NCBI RefSeq assembly: GCF_028473645.1
Contig: NZ_CP097269.1
Location: forward strand, 5,231,501 to 5,295,500
Direction: 5' to 3'
Length of the DNA: 64,000 nucleotides
Source: Acidovorax sp. GBBC 1281
GTDB taxonomy: Bacteria; Pseudomonadota; Gammaproteobacteria; Burkholderiales; Burkholderiaceae_C
This document shows positions 8,447 through 18,878 of this stretch, in pieces. The notes beneath the pieces are model-generated. The model worked only from the letters and a program-made list of their open reading frames with translations, made no database searches and was not told where the DNA came from. Both the position numbers and the translations under genes were made by a program. The first letter of the stretch is position 1, and each line of letters opens with the position of its first letter.

Positions 8447-9763
8447 TCAGGAGGAGGCAGCGGCGGGCCGGCCCGGGCCCGGCGGCACGGCGGCCGGCGC
8501 CGCCCGCTGCCGCAGTGCATCGCGCTCGCGGCCCTGCAGGATGGCCAGCACCAGCATGCACATGAACAGGTAGAACATGGTGCCGCTGTTGTGGCCCAGA
8601 AACACCTGCGTGAGCCCGAAGCCAATGTAGGCGATGGGCAGCAGCACGCCCACCATGCGCAGGCACAGCACCTGGGGGTCCATGGTGCCGTGCTCGGTGG
8701 TCCGGCAGACGCGCTGGCGCGTCGGCCAGAAAAGCGCGAGCGGCACCGCATAGAACAGCAGCAGCACCGCCACGCCGGGCAGGCCGCGCTTGGCGAAGAT
8801 GTCCAGCACCTCGTTGTGCGCATGGCTGAACCGCAGCACGAACGGATGGGCCTGCCCTGCGGCCACGCGCCGCTGCTTCTCGGCCTCGTAGCCGTAGCGG
8901 CCCCAGCCGGTGAGCGGCCGGTCCAGGCCCATGGACCAGGCCAGTTTCCAGTGCGCGAGCCGCTGGCCGACCGAGCTGGCCGCATCGCCCTTGGATTCGT
9001 ACTGGGTGATCTCCTGGCGCGCCTCGTCCACGCGGGAGCGCACGTCGTGCGCCTTGAGCGCCATGAGGCCCGCCATGCCGGCCAGGATCAGCGCCGCCCC
9101 GACCATCGCCAGCCGGCGCTGGCCGCAGCGGGCCTGTAGCCACGCGCACACGGGCAGCGCCAGCGGCAGCACGAGCCAGCCCCCGCGCGACTCCGACAGC
9201 AGCGAGCCCTCGAAGCCCAGCAGGATGCACACCACCCAGCCCACGCGCTGCCAGGGTGCCCAGCGGCCCCACTGCACGAGCAGGGCCGCCGAACACATCA
9301 GGCCCAGCAGCAGGCTCAGGCCGCCGAACTGGATCGCATTGGTGTAGCCGTTGGCGCGCAGCAGGTGCAGCACGCCGGTCTGGTAGATGCCGATGAGCCC
9401 CGCGCCGCACGCCCCCACGGCGAGGCCCCACCACAGCCAGACCGCACGCGGCGGATAGGCCAGCAGGTAGAAAAGGCAGGGCAGTGCCAGCAGGTACTTG
9501 GACGGCCGGTCCAGGTTGGACCAGCCGCCCTGGGCCGGGTCGAAATCGAGGGCCCACACGAAGCCCATGGCGACGATGGAGGCGAACAGCCACCAGGCCT
9601 CGCGGCCCGGGGGCCGGCGCAGCCACACGCCGGCCGTGGCCAGGCTGCACAGCAGCAGGACCACCGCGCCCCACGAATAGCCCGAGCGCAGCCACAGGGC
9701 CAGGCCGGGCACCATGAAAGCCGCCACGTCGGACAGGCGTGCGAAGACATCCGAAGGTTTCAC
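8447..9763 (-). CDS. O-antigen ligase-like membrane protein
   Basis: A 438-residue polytopic membrane protein of the O-antigen ligase/polymerase (WaaL/Wzy) superfamily. It has about ten hydrophobic helices and a large periplasmic loop in the second half with GWGRYGYEA and FSHAHNEVLDIFAKRGLPG; the His in HAHN is the conserved catalytic-site residue of this family. The probable start is a GTG at 9763 that overlaps the TGA of the upstream glycosyltransferase (GTGA), implying coupled translation. It probably attaches O-antigen or a related glycan to lipid A-core in the inner membrane. Ligase versus polymerase cannot be decided from sequence alone. Confidence 0.85.
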   Translation of the reverse strand: MKPSDVFARLSDVAAFMVPGLALWLRSGYSWGAVVLLLCSLATAGVWLRRPPGREAWWLFASIVAMGFVWALDFDPAQGGWSNLDRPSKYLLALPCLFYLLAYPPRAVWLWWGLAVGACGAGLIGIYQTGVLHLLRANGYTNAIQFGGLSLLLGLMCSAALLVQWGRWAPWQRVGWVVCILLGFEGSLLSESRGGWLVLPLALPVCAWLQARCGQRRLAMVGAALILAGMAGLMALKAHDVRSRVDEARQEITQYESKGDAASSVGQRLAHWKLAWSMGLDRPLTGWGRYGYEAEKQRRVAAGQAHPFVLRFSHAHNEVLDIFAKRGLPGVAVLLLFYAVPLALFWPTRQRVCRTTEHGTMDPQVLCLRMVGVLLPIAYIGFGLTQVFLGHNSGTMFYLFMCMLVLAILQGRERDALRQRAAPAAVPPGPGRPAAASS

Positions 9764-10560
9764 CGGCGCACGCTCTCGCTCAGGCGGTCGCTGTCGTACT
9801 CCAGCGCGGCGTACCGGAAGAACGCTTCCAGGGCCACGAACAGGCAGTAAAGGAAACCGGCACCGCCGCACAGGAACCCGAGCCGCAGCACGTACAGCCG
9901 CACGAACATGCTCGCGCCCGAGGCCAGCCCGCGCCCCACGCCGCCGCGCTTGCCGGCCGCCGCGCGCTTGGCGGCGCCCAGCATGGCGTACTGCGTGAGC
10001 TTTTCCAGGCTGCCGCGCACGGTCTCGCGCGAGTGGTGCAGCAGCCGCGCGCGCATCACGTGGCGCGGCACGCCGGGCTCGGTGAGCACGGCCTCCTCGT
10101 GGACCACGCCCATGTACTCGCGCAGCATGTCGCGCCGGAACAGGCGCTCCACGGTCGAGGTGGTGCGCAGGTAGCGCAACTCGTGGCCGAAGGCCACCAT
10201 GCGCCAGCGGATCTTCCACACCGCGCGCTCGCCCGAGCGCACGATGGCCTGCAGCTCCTCGCGGAAGTCGGGGCCCATCACCTCGTCGGCGTCGAGAAAG
10301 AAAACGTAGTCGCCCGTGGCATGCGCCAGCAGGCGATTGCGCTGCACGGCAAAGCCCTGCCAGTCGGGATACACATGCACCTGGGCACCCAGGCGCCGCG
10401 CCACGGCCACGGTGTCGTCCGTGCTGCCGCTGTCCACCACCACGATCTGGTCGGCAAACGAGGCGCTCGCCAGACAGGCCTCGATGCGGTGGCCCTCGTT
10501 CAGCGTCAGCACCGCCACCGTGAGCGTGGGGCGGGCCGCGCTGCCGCGTTCAGCCGGCAT
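9760..10560 (-). CDS. GT2 glycosyltransferase, WaaE/KdtX-like
   Basis: A 266-residue family 2 glycosyltransferase. The N-terminal GT-A domain has TVAVLTLNEGHRIEACLAS, the nucleotide-sugar motif VVVDSGSTDDT and the metal-binding FFLDADEVMGPDF. The C-terminal region contains hydrophobic segments (GFLCGGAGFLYCLFVALEAFF). The order of motifs resembles WaaE/KdtX enzymes that modify the lipopolysaccharide inner core. The ATG at 10560 is preferred; a TTG directly before it is possible. The stop overlaps the start of the ligase gene, and the start follows the zinc-finger gene stop with almost no gap, so this is one operon. Confidence 0.88.
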   Translation of the reverse strand: MPAERGSAARPTLTVAVLTLNEGHRIEACLASASFADQIVVVDSGSTDDTVAVARRLGAQVHVYPDWQGFAVQRNRLLAHATGDYVFFLDADEVMGPDFREELQAIVRSGERAVWKIRWRMVAFGHELRYLRTTSTVERLFRRDMLREYMGVVHEEAVLTEPGVPRHVMRARLLHHSRETVRGSLEKLTQYAMLGAAKRAAAGKRGGVGRGLASGASMFVRLYVLRLGFLCGGAGFLYCLFVALEAFFRYAALEYDSDRLSESVRR

Positions 10561-10563
10561 CAA

Positions 10564-10770
10564 TCAGTGGCCGGAGTGGACGCGTTCTCCCGCCTTCAGG
10601 CGGTACACCGTGCCGCAATAGGGGCACTTGGCCTCGCCCGTGTGGGCGACGTCCAGGTACACCTTGGGGTGGGTGTTCCAGATCTTCATGTCCGCCTTGG
10701 GGCTCGGGCAGAAGACACCGCCCTGGGGGTTGAGGTCTTTGGCGACCAGTTCGACGATGGCTTGCGACAT
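10564..10770 (-). CDS. CHCC-type zinc-finger protein
   Basis: A 68-residue protein with VFCPSP near the N-terminus, two conserved histidines in the middle and CPYCGTVYRL near the C-terminus, the pattern of the zf-CHCC family related to a small mitochondrial complex I subunit. The four ligands should bind one zinc. Its cellular job in bacteria is unknown. It sits five bases after ilvE and directly before the GT2 gene, an arrangement compatible with one transcript. Confidence 0.9.
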   Translation of the reverse strand: MSQAIVELVAKDLNPQGGVFCPSPKADMKIWNTHPKVYLDVAHTGEAKCPYCGTVYRLKAGERVHSGH

Positions 10771-10775
10771 GTTCT

Positions 10776-11714
10776 TCAGACCTTGGTGAGCCAGTGGGCG
10801 TATTGGGGATTGCGGCCGTTCACGATGTCGAAGAAGGCGCTCTGGATCTTTTCGGTGATCGGGCCGCGCGAGCCGCTGCCGATGGCGAGGCGGTCGAGTT
10901 CGCGGATGGGCGTCACTTCGGCGGCGGTGCCGGTGAAGAAGGCCTCGTCGGCGATGTACACCTCGTCGCGGGTGATGCGCTTTTGCACCAGTTCCAGGCC
11001 CAGGTCCTTGCAGATGTGGACGATGGTGTTGCGCGTGATGCCGTTGAGCGCGCCGGCCGACAGGTCGGGCGTGTACACCACGCCGTTCTTGATGATGAAG
11101 ACGTTCTCGCCCGCGCCCTCGGACACGAAGCCGGAGGCGTCCAGCAGCAGGGCCTCGTCGTAGCCGTCGTCCAGGGCCTCCATGTTGGCCAGGATCGAGT
11201 TGGTGTAGTTGCTCACCGCCTTGGCCTGCGTCATGGTGATGTTGACGTGGTGGCGCGTGTAGCTGCTGGTCTTGACGCGGATGCCGCGCTTCATGCCCTC
11301 TTCGCCCAGGTAGGCGCCCCAGGCCCAGGCCGCCACCATCAGGTGGATCTGGTTGCCCTTGGGGGACACGCCCAGCTTCTGCGAGCCGATCCAGGTCAGC
11401 GGGCGCAGGTAGCACGATTCGAGCTGGTTCTCGCGCACCACGGCCTTCTGGGCCTCGTTCACCTCGTCGCGGGTGAACGGAATGGTCATGCGCAGGATCT
11501 TGGCGCTGTTGAACAGGCGTTCGGTGTGCTCCTCGAGGCGGAAGATCGCCGTGCCGTCGGCCGTCTTGTAGGCACGCACGCCTTCGAAGGCGCCGCAGCC
11601 GTAGTGCAGCGTGTGGGTCAGCACATGGATCTTGGCGTCGCGCCAATCGACCATCTGGCCGTCCATCCATATCTTGCCGTCACGGTCGGCCATCGAGGGA
11701 GCTACGGGACTCAT
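10776..11714 (-). CDS. ilvE: Branched-chain amino acid aminotransferase
   Basis: A 312-residue pyridoxal-phosphate enzyme of fold class IV that performs the last step of leucine, isoleucine and valine synthesis, swapping amino groups with 2-oxoglutarate/glutamate. The start shows IWMDGQMVDWRDAKIHVLTHTLHYG and FEGVRAY; K165 in TMTQAKAVSNY is the expected cofactor lysine, and EGAGENVFIIKNGVVYTP is the family signature. Length and motifs match a complete IlvE. The ATG at 11714 follows an AGGAA element. It is the first gene of the minus-strand run that continues into the zinc-finger protein and the glycan genes. Confidence 0.96.
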   Translation of the reverse strand: MSPVAPSMADRDGKIWMDGQMVDWRDAKIHVLTHTLHYGCGAFEGVRAYKTADGTAIFRLEEHTERLFNSAKILRMTIPFTRDEVNEAQKAVVRENQLESCYLRPLTWIGSQKLGVSPKGNQIHLMVAAWAWGAYLGEEGMKRGIRVKTSSYTRHHVNITMTQAKAVSNYTNSILANMEALDDGYDEALLLDASGFVSEGAGENVFIIKNGVVYTPDLSAGALNGITRNTIVHICKDLGLELVQKRITRDEVYIADEAFFTGTAAEVTPIRELDRLAIGSGSRGPITEKIQSAFFDIVNGRNPQYAHWLTKV

Positions 11715-11756
11715 GGGGTTCCTTTGGAATTGCTGGAAGTCGCAAAACCCGCGATT

Positions 11757-12206
11757 TTACGAGTCTGCGCGGGCAGGGGCCGCCACATCCGCCGGCGCCT
11801 GGGGCGCATCCTCCTGCGGCACGGGCCGCACGAGCGCCCATTCCACCAGCTTGCCGGCCCGGAATTCGCACGTCACGTGCGACTGCGTGCCGTCGGTCCA
11901 GCGGTAGCGCTCGGGCTCCTCGCCGTCGGCCGACAGCGGCTCGCCCAGCGAGCGCGTCATGGCCACCACGTGCATGAGATTGACCCCCTTGCGCAGCTTG
12001 GCATTGAGCATGACGGCGCTGCCCACGTGGCCGATGGGCCGGTCGGCCGCCTTGCGCATGACGTTCATGAGCCGGGTGAAATGCAGCAGTGCCCACATCA
12101 CGAGCCCGCCCCCGACCGCCATGACGCCCTGCCAGCCATAGGAGCGGTGGGCCGCGAAGACCAGCACCGCGATGCCGACGGGAATGAAGAGGTTGCGCAG
12201 ATTCAT
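11757..12206 (-). CDS. Hypothetical membrane-anchored protein
   Basis: A 149-residue protein starting MNLRNLFIPVGIAVLVFAA with two hydrophobic segments in the first 45 residues and a soluble C-terminal part that includes RYRWTDGTQSHVTCEFRAGKLVEW, ending in an Ala/Pro-rich tail. No known domain is recognised. It probably sits in the inner membrane with the C-terminus in the cytoplasm. It lies between radA and ilvE on the same strand with gaps of 82 and 42 bases. Confidence 0.7.
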   Translation of the reverse strand: MNLRNLFIPVGIAVLVFAAHRSYGWQGVMAVGGGLVMWALLHFTRLMNVMRKAADRPIGHVGSAVMLNAKLRKGVNLMHVVAMTRSLGEPLSADGEEPERYRWTDGTQSHVTCEFRAGKLVEWALVRPVPQEDAPQAPADVAAPARADS

Positions 12207-12288
12207 GGGGCGAGATTGTCCTATGGCGGCCGCCGGGGCCGGGTGTGGATGGTGCGTAGGCGCGGCATCGCCGCCCGGCGGGCGGCCT

Positions 12289-13668
<1,380 letters not shown>

Positions 13669-13888
13669 GGCAGGGATCGGGAAACGGGGCGGCAAGGTGG
13701 TCGCAGCGGGGAGCATGCCCTGCTGGAGGCCGCCCCACGGGGGCTCCAAGCCGGGCGCCGGCGGGGGTGCGCGGCCTGAAAGTAAGCAATTGCGATGTCA
13801 ACCCTATCCTACCCCGCGCTTGCCGGAGCCTGCCTAGCATGCCCATTCCAGCGGCAGTCCGCCGCACGCCATTCAAGGAGATACCCCC

Positions 13889-14212
13889 ATGACCCAAACC
13901 ACCATGAACGCTTCGGCCACCCCTTCCCGCCGCTGGCTCGCCGCCGCCCCGCTGATCGTCGTGTCCGCCCTGGCGCTCACCGCCTGCGACCGCAACAAGC
14001 CGGCCGACACGCCCACCAACACGGCACCCGTCACCACCCCGGCGCCGACGACCCCCGCCACCCCCGCCCCTGCCATGCCGGCCACGCCAGCGTCGGACGC
14101 CGGCATGTCCTCCACCCCGTCTTCCTCCGCCCCGGCCGGCGGCGCCGTGTTCGGCGGCAGCACGCCGGCGCCGGCCACCGCCGCCTCCGAGCCGGCCAGC
14201 GACGCCAAGTGA
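13889..14212 (+). CDS. Small Pro/Thr/Ala-rich lipoprotein
   Basis: A 107-residue protein with a signal peptide ending in the lipobox LTAC (Cys near residue 33), followed by a low-complexity tail of Pro, Thr, Ala and Ser. It should be lipidated and anchored to a membrane; no folded domain is visible. AAGGAGA ten bases before the ATG is a strong ribosome site. It lies alone between the divergently read radA and the reductase gene. Function unknown. Confidence 0.75.
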   Translation: MTQTTMNASATPSRRWLAAAPLIVVSALALTACDRNKPADTPTNTAPVTTPAPTTPATPAPAMPATPASDAGMSSTPSSSAPAGGAVFGGSTPAPATAASEPASDAK

Positions 14213-14322
14213 TCGCGCGCTGACCGCGCCCCTGCCTCCGCCCCCGGCGCACGCCGCGGGGAGCGCTTAACATCCACCGCTTCGCGGCCGTTCGGCCGGT
14301 CACTGCAGAGGCGGATGTTTCG

Positions 14323-15300
14323 ATGAAGGCATGTATCTATGGCGCGGGCGCCATCGGCGGCTGGCTCGCCGTGGCACTGGCGCGTGCAGGCGGCGATGTA
14401 TCCATGGTGGCGCGCGGCGCCACGCGGCAGGCCCTCGATGCGCAGGGCCTGCGCCTCGTTCAACCCGATGGTTCCGTGCACGCCACGCCGGTGCGAGCGC
14501 ACGACGATCCGGCCGCCCTGGGCGTGCAGGGCCTGGTGGTGCTGGCCGTCAAGGCCCCGGCCCTGCCCGACGTGGCCGCACGCATCGCGCCGCTGATCGG
14601 CCCCCACACGCTGGTGCTCACGGCCATGAACGGCGTGCCGTGGTGGTTCCTCGACGGCTGCGGCGGCCCCGCACAAGGCCAGGCGCTGCAGTCGGTCGAC
14701 CCCTCGGGCGCCATGGCGCGTGCCGTGCCGGCCGGCCAGGTGATCGGCGGTGTGGTCCACACCAGTTGCTCGCTCGATGCGCCCGGGGTGGTGCGCCACC
14801 ACTTCGGCAACCGGCTCATCCTGGGCGAGCCCGCCGGCGCGCCCACGCCGCGGCTGCAGGCACTGGCCGACACGCTGCGGCGCGGCGGCATCGAGGCCGA
14901 GGTGTCCTCCCGCATCCAGCAGGACGTGTGGTTCAAGCTCTGGGGCAACCTGACGGTCAACCCCATCAGCGCCCTCACCGGCGCCACCACCGACCGCATC
15001 CTCGACGACGACCTGGTGCGCACCTTCATCTCCAACGTGATGCGCGAGGCCAAGGCCATCGGCGAACGGCTGGGCCTGCCGATCGACCAGCAGCCCGAAG
15101 ACCGCCATGCCGTCACCCGCAAGCTGGGCGCCTTCAAGACCTCGATGCTGCAGGACGTGGAGGCCGGCAAGCCGCTGGAGATCGATGCCCTTGTGGGCGC
15201 GGTGCATGAACTGGGCCGCCTCACCGCCGTGCCCACGCCGCACACCGACGCCCTGCTGGGCCTGGTGCGGCTGATGGCGCAGGTGCGTGGCCTGCACTGA
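14323..15300 (+). CDS. panE: Ketopantoate reductase family protein
   Basis: A 325-residue NADPH-dependent reductase of the PanE/ApbA family, which converts 2-dehydropantoate to pantoate for coenzyme A synthesis. The Rossmann motif GAGAIGGWLAVALARAG lies at the N-terminus, LAVKAPALPDV follows, and the catalytic-side motifs NGVPWWF and QQDVWFKLWGNLTVNPISALTG (with the catalytic Lys) are clear. Several paralogues of this family act on other 2-keto acids, so the symbol is likely but not certain. It stands alone on the plus strand. Confidence 0.85.
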   Translation: MKACIYGAGAIGGWLAVALARAGGDVSMVARGATRQALDAQGLRLVQPDGSVHATPVRAHDDPAALGVQGLVVLAVKAPALPDVAARIAPLIGPHTLVLTAMNGVPWWFLDGCGGPAQGQALQSVDPSGAMARAVPAGQVIGGVVHTSCSLDAPGVVRHHFGNRLILGEPAGAPTPRLQALADTLRRGGIEAEVSSRIQQDVWFKLWGNLTVNPISALTGATTDRILDDDLVRTFISNVMREAKAIGERLGLPIDQQPEDRHAVTRKLGAFKTSMLQDVEAGKPLEIDALVGAVHELGRLTAVPTPHTDALLGLVRLMAQVRGLH

Positions 15301-15317
15301 TGCGCGCGGACGGGCAC

Positions 15318-15355
15318 ATCAAAAACCATAGCAAGATGCCCTAGTACTCATTGCC
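15318..15355. repeat. Dispersed CTAG-centred repeat
   Basis: Directly after panE, ATCAAAAACCATAGCAAG runs into ATGCCCTAGTACTCATTGCC. GATGCCCTAGTAC-ATTGCC recurs almost exactly at 34287, and the inverse CTAGGGCAT-GCTA occurs at 27408. It belongs to a short intergenic repeat family. Confidence 0.6.
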
Positions 15356-15435
15356 TTCCCGCGGTTTTTGGCTTGAAACCACCAAGCCGCAGGCGGCGGC
15401 AGTCCTTTTCCCATCGCCAACCCAATGGAGCCCCC

Positions 15436-16044
15436 ATGGCCTCGCTGACCCTCTACTACGCCCCCGGCACCTGCGCGCAGGCCGTTCGCATCGCGTTGAA
15501 CGAAGCCGGCGCCGACCACGCGCTGGAGCGCATGGACTTCAAGGCGCAGCAGCAGCGCACGCCCGAGTACCTGGCCATCAACCCCAAGGGCCGCGTGCCG
15601 GCCCTGGCCACCGGGCAGGGCGTGCTGACCGAGACGCCCGCGCTGCTGGCCTATGTGGCCCAGCGGTTCCCTGAAGCGCGGCTGGCGCCCACCGATCCCC
15701 ACGGGTTCGCGCGGATGCAGGAGTTCAACAGCTACCTGGCCTCCACCGTGCATGTGGCCCATGCCCACCGGCCCCGCGCCAGCCGCTGGGCCGACGAGCC
15801 CGAGGCCATCGCCGCGATGCAGCGCAAGGTCGGCGCCAACATGACCGAATGCTTCGCGCTGATCGAGCAGCAGCTGCAGGGGCCGTGGGTGCTGGGCGAC
15901 GCCTATTCGGTGAGCGACGGCTACCTGTTCACCATCGGTGGATGGCTGCAAAGCGATGGCGTGGACATCGCCCGGTTCCCCAAGGTGCATGCGCACGCGC
16001 AGCGCGTGGCGGCGCGGCCGGCGGTGCAGCGGTCGTTGGATTGA
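15436..16044 (+). CDS. Glutathione S-transferase family protein
   Basis: A 202-residue protein with an N-terminal thioredoxin-like domain (MASLTLYYAPGTCAQAVRIALNEAG; NPKGRVPAL; the glutathione-binding TETPALLAYVAQRF) and a C-terminal helical domain. It should conjugate or reduce substrates using glutathione in the cytoplasm; the substrate is unknown. The beginning resembles beta-class enzymes, in which a Cys near position 10-13 contacts glutathione. The ATG at 15436 is chosen because the fold starts there; the longer frame upstream is a repeat-containing leader. An 11-G run follows the stop. Confidence 0.9.
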   Translation: MASLTLYYAPGTCAQAVRIALNEAGADHALERMDFKAQQQRTPEYLAINPKGRVPALATGQGVLTETPALLAYVAQRFPEARLAPTDPHGFARMQEFNSYLASTVHVAHAHRPRASRWADEPEAIAAMQRKVGANMTECFALIEQQLQGPWVLGDAYSVSDGYLFTIGGWLQSDGVDIARFPKVHAHAQRVAARPAVQRSLD

Positions 16045-16174
16045 TTTCCTGCGGGGGGGGGGGCGGATGCCGCGCGAGGCGGCGCCCCTCCAGAAAAAGC
16101 CCCGGGGCCGGGCGGCCCACGGGGCGGTTCGTGAAGGCCGGGCGCGATGACCGGCAACGATATGGCCTGGCGGC

Positions 16175-17767
16175 TCAGTTGACCTTCAGCAGGCGCCAGT
16201 CGATGCGGTTGTCCGCGCGGTGGATGATCTCCACCTTCTGCGAGGCCGCCCAGGGGATCACCTGGTTGTACAGCGGGATGTGCGAGATGAGCTGGTGGTC
16301 CTGCACCAGCGCCTGCTCGATCAGGCTGTTGCGCGTGGCGGCGTCGGTTTCCTTCTTGATGCGCTCGATCAGCGCGTCCTGCTGCGGGTCGCTGAAGCGG
16401 CCCAGGTTGAAGTTGCCGTCGCCGCCGGCACCGGGCGAGCGGATCAGCGACTGCAGCGAATAGAACGCATCGAACGTCGGCACGCCCCAGCCCAGCAGGT
16501 AGATGCTGGCCTCGTTGCGCTGGATCATCGGGAAGTAGGTGGCGAACGGCAGCGAGCGCAGCCTGGCTTTCACGCCCACCTTGGCCCACTGGGCGGTGAT
16601 GGCCTGGCACAGCTGCTCGTCGTTGATGTAGCGGCCCGCGCTGCAGGCGAAGTCCACGTCGAAGCCCTGCGGGTAGCCGGCCTCGGCCAGCAGCTTCTGC
16701 GCGGCGGCGGGGTCGTAGGGCCAGCGCACGTCGGCCTTCGGGGTCCAGCCGTTCACCTGCCGCGCGATGATCGCGCCGGTGGGCTGGGCCAGGCCGCGCA
16801 GCACCACGCGCTGGATGGCGTTGATGTCGATGGACTGGTAGAGCGCTTTGCGCACGCGCACGTCCTTGAGCGGGTTCTTGCCCTTCACGCTGGAGTTCTG
16901 CAGCTCGTCGCGGAACTGGTCCAGGCCCAGGAAGATGGTGCGGTTCTCGGCGCCGTCCAGCACCTTCAGCTGCGGCTGCTGGCGGATGCGCGCCACGTCC
17001 TGCAGGCTGGGGTCGAGCACGAAGTCCACCTCGCCCGACAGCAGCGCCGCCGTGCGCGTGGCATCGGACTTGATGGGCGTGTAGACCACGTCGGTCACGT
17101 TGCCGCCGAATTTCCCCTTGCCCCACCAGTGGGGATTGGCCGCCAGCACCAGGCGCTGGTCGGGCGCCCAGGACTTGAGCACGAACGGGCCCGTGCCCAG
17201 CGTGTTGCGGTGCGTGTAGGGCTCATCGCTGGTCTTGATGTCCTTCGGGGCCGTGGCGTTGTTCTTCTCGGCCCAGGGCTTGCTCATGATGCGCAGTTCG
17301 GTCAGCTGGTTGACCAGCACCGGGTTGGGCACCTCGGAGAAGATGTCCACGGTGTTCGCGTCCACCACTTCCACGCGGTCGATGCCCTGCGTGTACACGG
17401 CGTAGTTGGAGGTCTTGGCCTTGGCGCGCTCCAGCGAGAACTTCACGTCGTCGGCCGTGAGGGCGGAGCCGTCGCTGAACTTCACGCCCTGGCGCAGCGT
17501 GATGCGCAGCTGCGTGGGGCTGACCCGCTTCCAGGCGGTGGCCAGCTGCGGCTCGGGCTTGAAGGTCTTGCTGTTGTATTCGACCAGCGTTTCGTACACG
17601 GCCGAATGCAGCGCGTTGTTCACGCCCACGTTCTGCGCGTGGATGTCCCACGAGGACACGTCGGCCGGGCGGGCGAAGCGGAAGGTGGCGGCCTGCGCGG
17701 CCAGCGGCGTGGCCATGGTGAAGGCGGCAGCGGCCAGGGTGGCCGCGAGGGAAAGCGAAAAGCGCAT
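16175..17767 (-). CDS. Peptide ABC transporter substrate-binding protein
   Basis: A 530-residue periplasmic binding protein of the DppA/OppA family (SBP_bac_5). A signal peptide MRFSLSLAATLAAAAFTMATPLAAQAA is followed by RFARPADVSSWDIHAQ and the family signature region ITLRQGVKFSDGSALTADDVKFSLERA. The ATG at 17767 begins the signal peptide; a TTG further upstream is less likely. No permease or ATPase gene is adjacent, so it is either an orphan or serves a transporter elsewhere. The divergent LysR regulator 157 bases away is the likely controller. Confidence 0.92.
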   Translation of the reverse strand: MRFSLSLAATLAAAAFTMATPLAAQAATFRFARPADVSSWDIHAQNVGVNNALHSAVYETLVEYNSKTFKPEPQLATAWKRVSPTQLRITLRQGVKFSDGSALTADDVKFSLERAKAKTSNYAVYTQGIDRVEVVDANTVDIFSEVPNPVLVNQLTELRIMSKPWAEKNNATAPKDIKTSDEPYTHRNTLGTGPFVLKSWAPDQRLVLAANPHWWGKGKFGGNVTDVVYTPIKSDATRTAALLSGEVDFVLDPSLQDVARIRQQPQLKVLDGAENRTIFLGLDQFRDELQNSSVKGKNPLKDVRVRKALYQSIDINAIQRVVLRGLAQPTGAIIARQVNGWTPKADVRWPYDPAAAQKLLAEAGYPQGFDVDFACSAGRYINDEQLCQAITAQWAKVGVKARLRSLPFATYFPMIQRNEASIYLLGWGVPTFDAFYSLQSLIRSPGAGGDGNFNLGRFSDPQQDALIERIKKETDAATRNSLIEQALVQDHQLISHIPLYNQVIPWAASQKVEIIHRADNRIDWRLLKVN

Positions 17768-17924
17768 GGTGCAAAGGCCCTGAAGCAACGAAGAGTGCGG
17801 CCACTATGCCCGCGGCCCTCCGCGCGGCGAACGACTTTGTGGTTCTAACGTTATGCAGGCCGCTGGGCCGGGTAAATTCAGGGCCCGGCCCGTTGCCTTC
17901 CAAACCTCACACCACTGGCCATCC

Positions 17925-18860
17925 ATGGGCTCCATCGATCCGCAGGAAAGCACCCCGCAGCTGCTCAACCGGCTGCGCATGCGGCAGGTCGCGCTGATGC
18001 TGGCCATCGCCGAGCACCGCACACTGCGCGCGGCCGCGGGCGCGCTGGGCCTGAGCCAGCCGGCCGCGACCAAGATGCTCCACGAACTGGAGGCCGCCCT
18101 CGGCCAGCCGCTGTTCGACCGGGTGGGCCGCGGCCTGCGGCTGAACGCCGCGGGCGAGCGGGTGACCGGCTACTTTCGCAGCATCCGCGGCAGCATGGAA
18201 GCGCTGAACCGCGAGCTCAGCGAGATGCGGCTGGGCAGCGCGGGCAAGCTGTCGGTCGGCAGCATCATGGCGGCCTCGCCGGGCCGGCTGACCGACGCGC
18301 TGCTCGGGCTGAAAGCGGTGTTCCCGCTGCTGGCGCTGGAGATCGCCGTGGACACGAGCGACCGGCTGCTGGCGCAGCTGCGCGAGGGCGTGCTCGAAGT
18401 GGTGGTGGGCCGGCGTTCCGGCGATTCGGGCCGGGACTGCACCTTCCAGCCCATCGACGGCGAAGGCCTGGCGGTGGTGGTGCGCAACGGCCATCCCCTG
18501 GCGAGCAAGGCGCGCGTGGGCTTCGCGGCGCTGCTCGATTTTCCGTGGGTGCTGCAGCCGGCCGGCAGCCCCATGCGCGACCTGATCGCGCAGGAGTTCA
18601 AGGACCACGGCGCGGCGCTGCCGCAGGGGCTGATCGAGACCGGCTCCATCCTCACCACCATCAACCTGGTGCGGCGCTCCGAACTGATCGGGGTGATCCC
18701 GGAGGCCGTGGCGCAGCGCGATGCAGAGCACGGCCTGCTGCACGTGCTGCCCTACCGCTTCCAGCACACGCTGGAGGCCTACGGCAGCCTGGTGCGGGCC
18801 GACCGGCCGCTGAGCCCGCCGGCCCAGGCGTTCCTGCGGCTGCTGCACGCGCCGAAGTAA
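17925..18860 (+). CDS. LysR-family transcriptional regulator
   Basis: A 311-residue LysR regulator. The winged helix-turn-helix (LRMRQVALMLAIAEHRTLRAAAGALGLSQPAATKMLHELE) occupies residues about 18-60, followed by a linker helix and a periplasmic-binding-like effector domain. It is transcribed divergently from the peptide-binding protein gene, the classical layout for control of a neighbouring promoter. TAACGTTA at 17844-17851 in the shared region is a small palindrome that could be part of its site. The ATG at 17925 is preferred over one at 17853 because the conserved fold begins soon after it. Confidence 0.92.
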   Translation: MGSIDPQESTPQLLNRLRMRQVALMLAIAEHRTLRAAAGALGLSQPAATKMLHELEAALGQPLFDRVGRGLRLNAAGERVTGYFRSIRGSMEALNRELSEMRLGSAGKLSVGSIMAASPGRLTDALLGLKAVFPLLALEIAVDTSDRLLAQLREGVLEVVVGRRSGDSGRDCTFQPIDGEGLAVVVRNGHPLASKARVGFAALLDFPWVLQPAGSPMRDLIAQEFKDHGAALPQGLIETGSILTTINLVRRSELIGVIPEAVAQRDAEHGLLHVLPYRFQHTLEAYGSLVRADRPLSPPAQAFLRLLHAPK

Positions 18861-18878
18861 CGCCCGGCTCCGCGGGCT

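Noticed and set aside
16053..16063. Run of 11 G as a phase-variation tract
   Set aside because: It lies between two convergent genes, outside promoters and coding sequence, so slippage would not switch a gene.
16220..17848. Plus-strand open frame of 542 codons opposite the peptide-binding protein
   Set aside because: Low-complexity Val/Gly/Arg/His translation that mirrors the real gene; rejected as a shadow.
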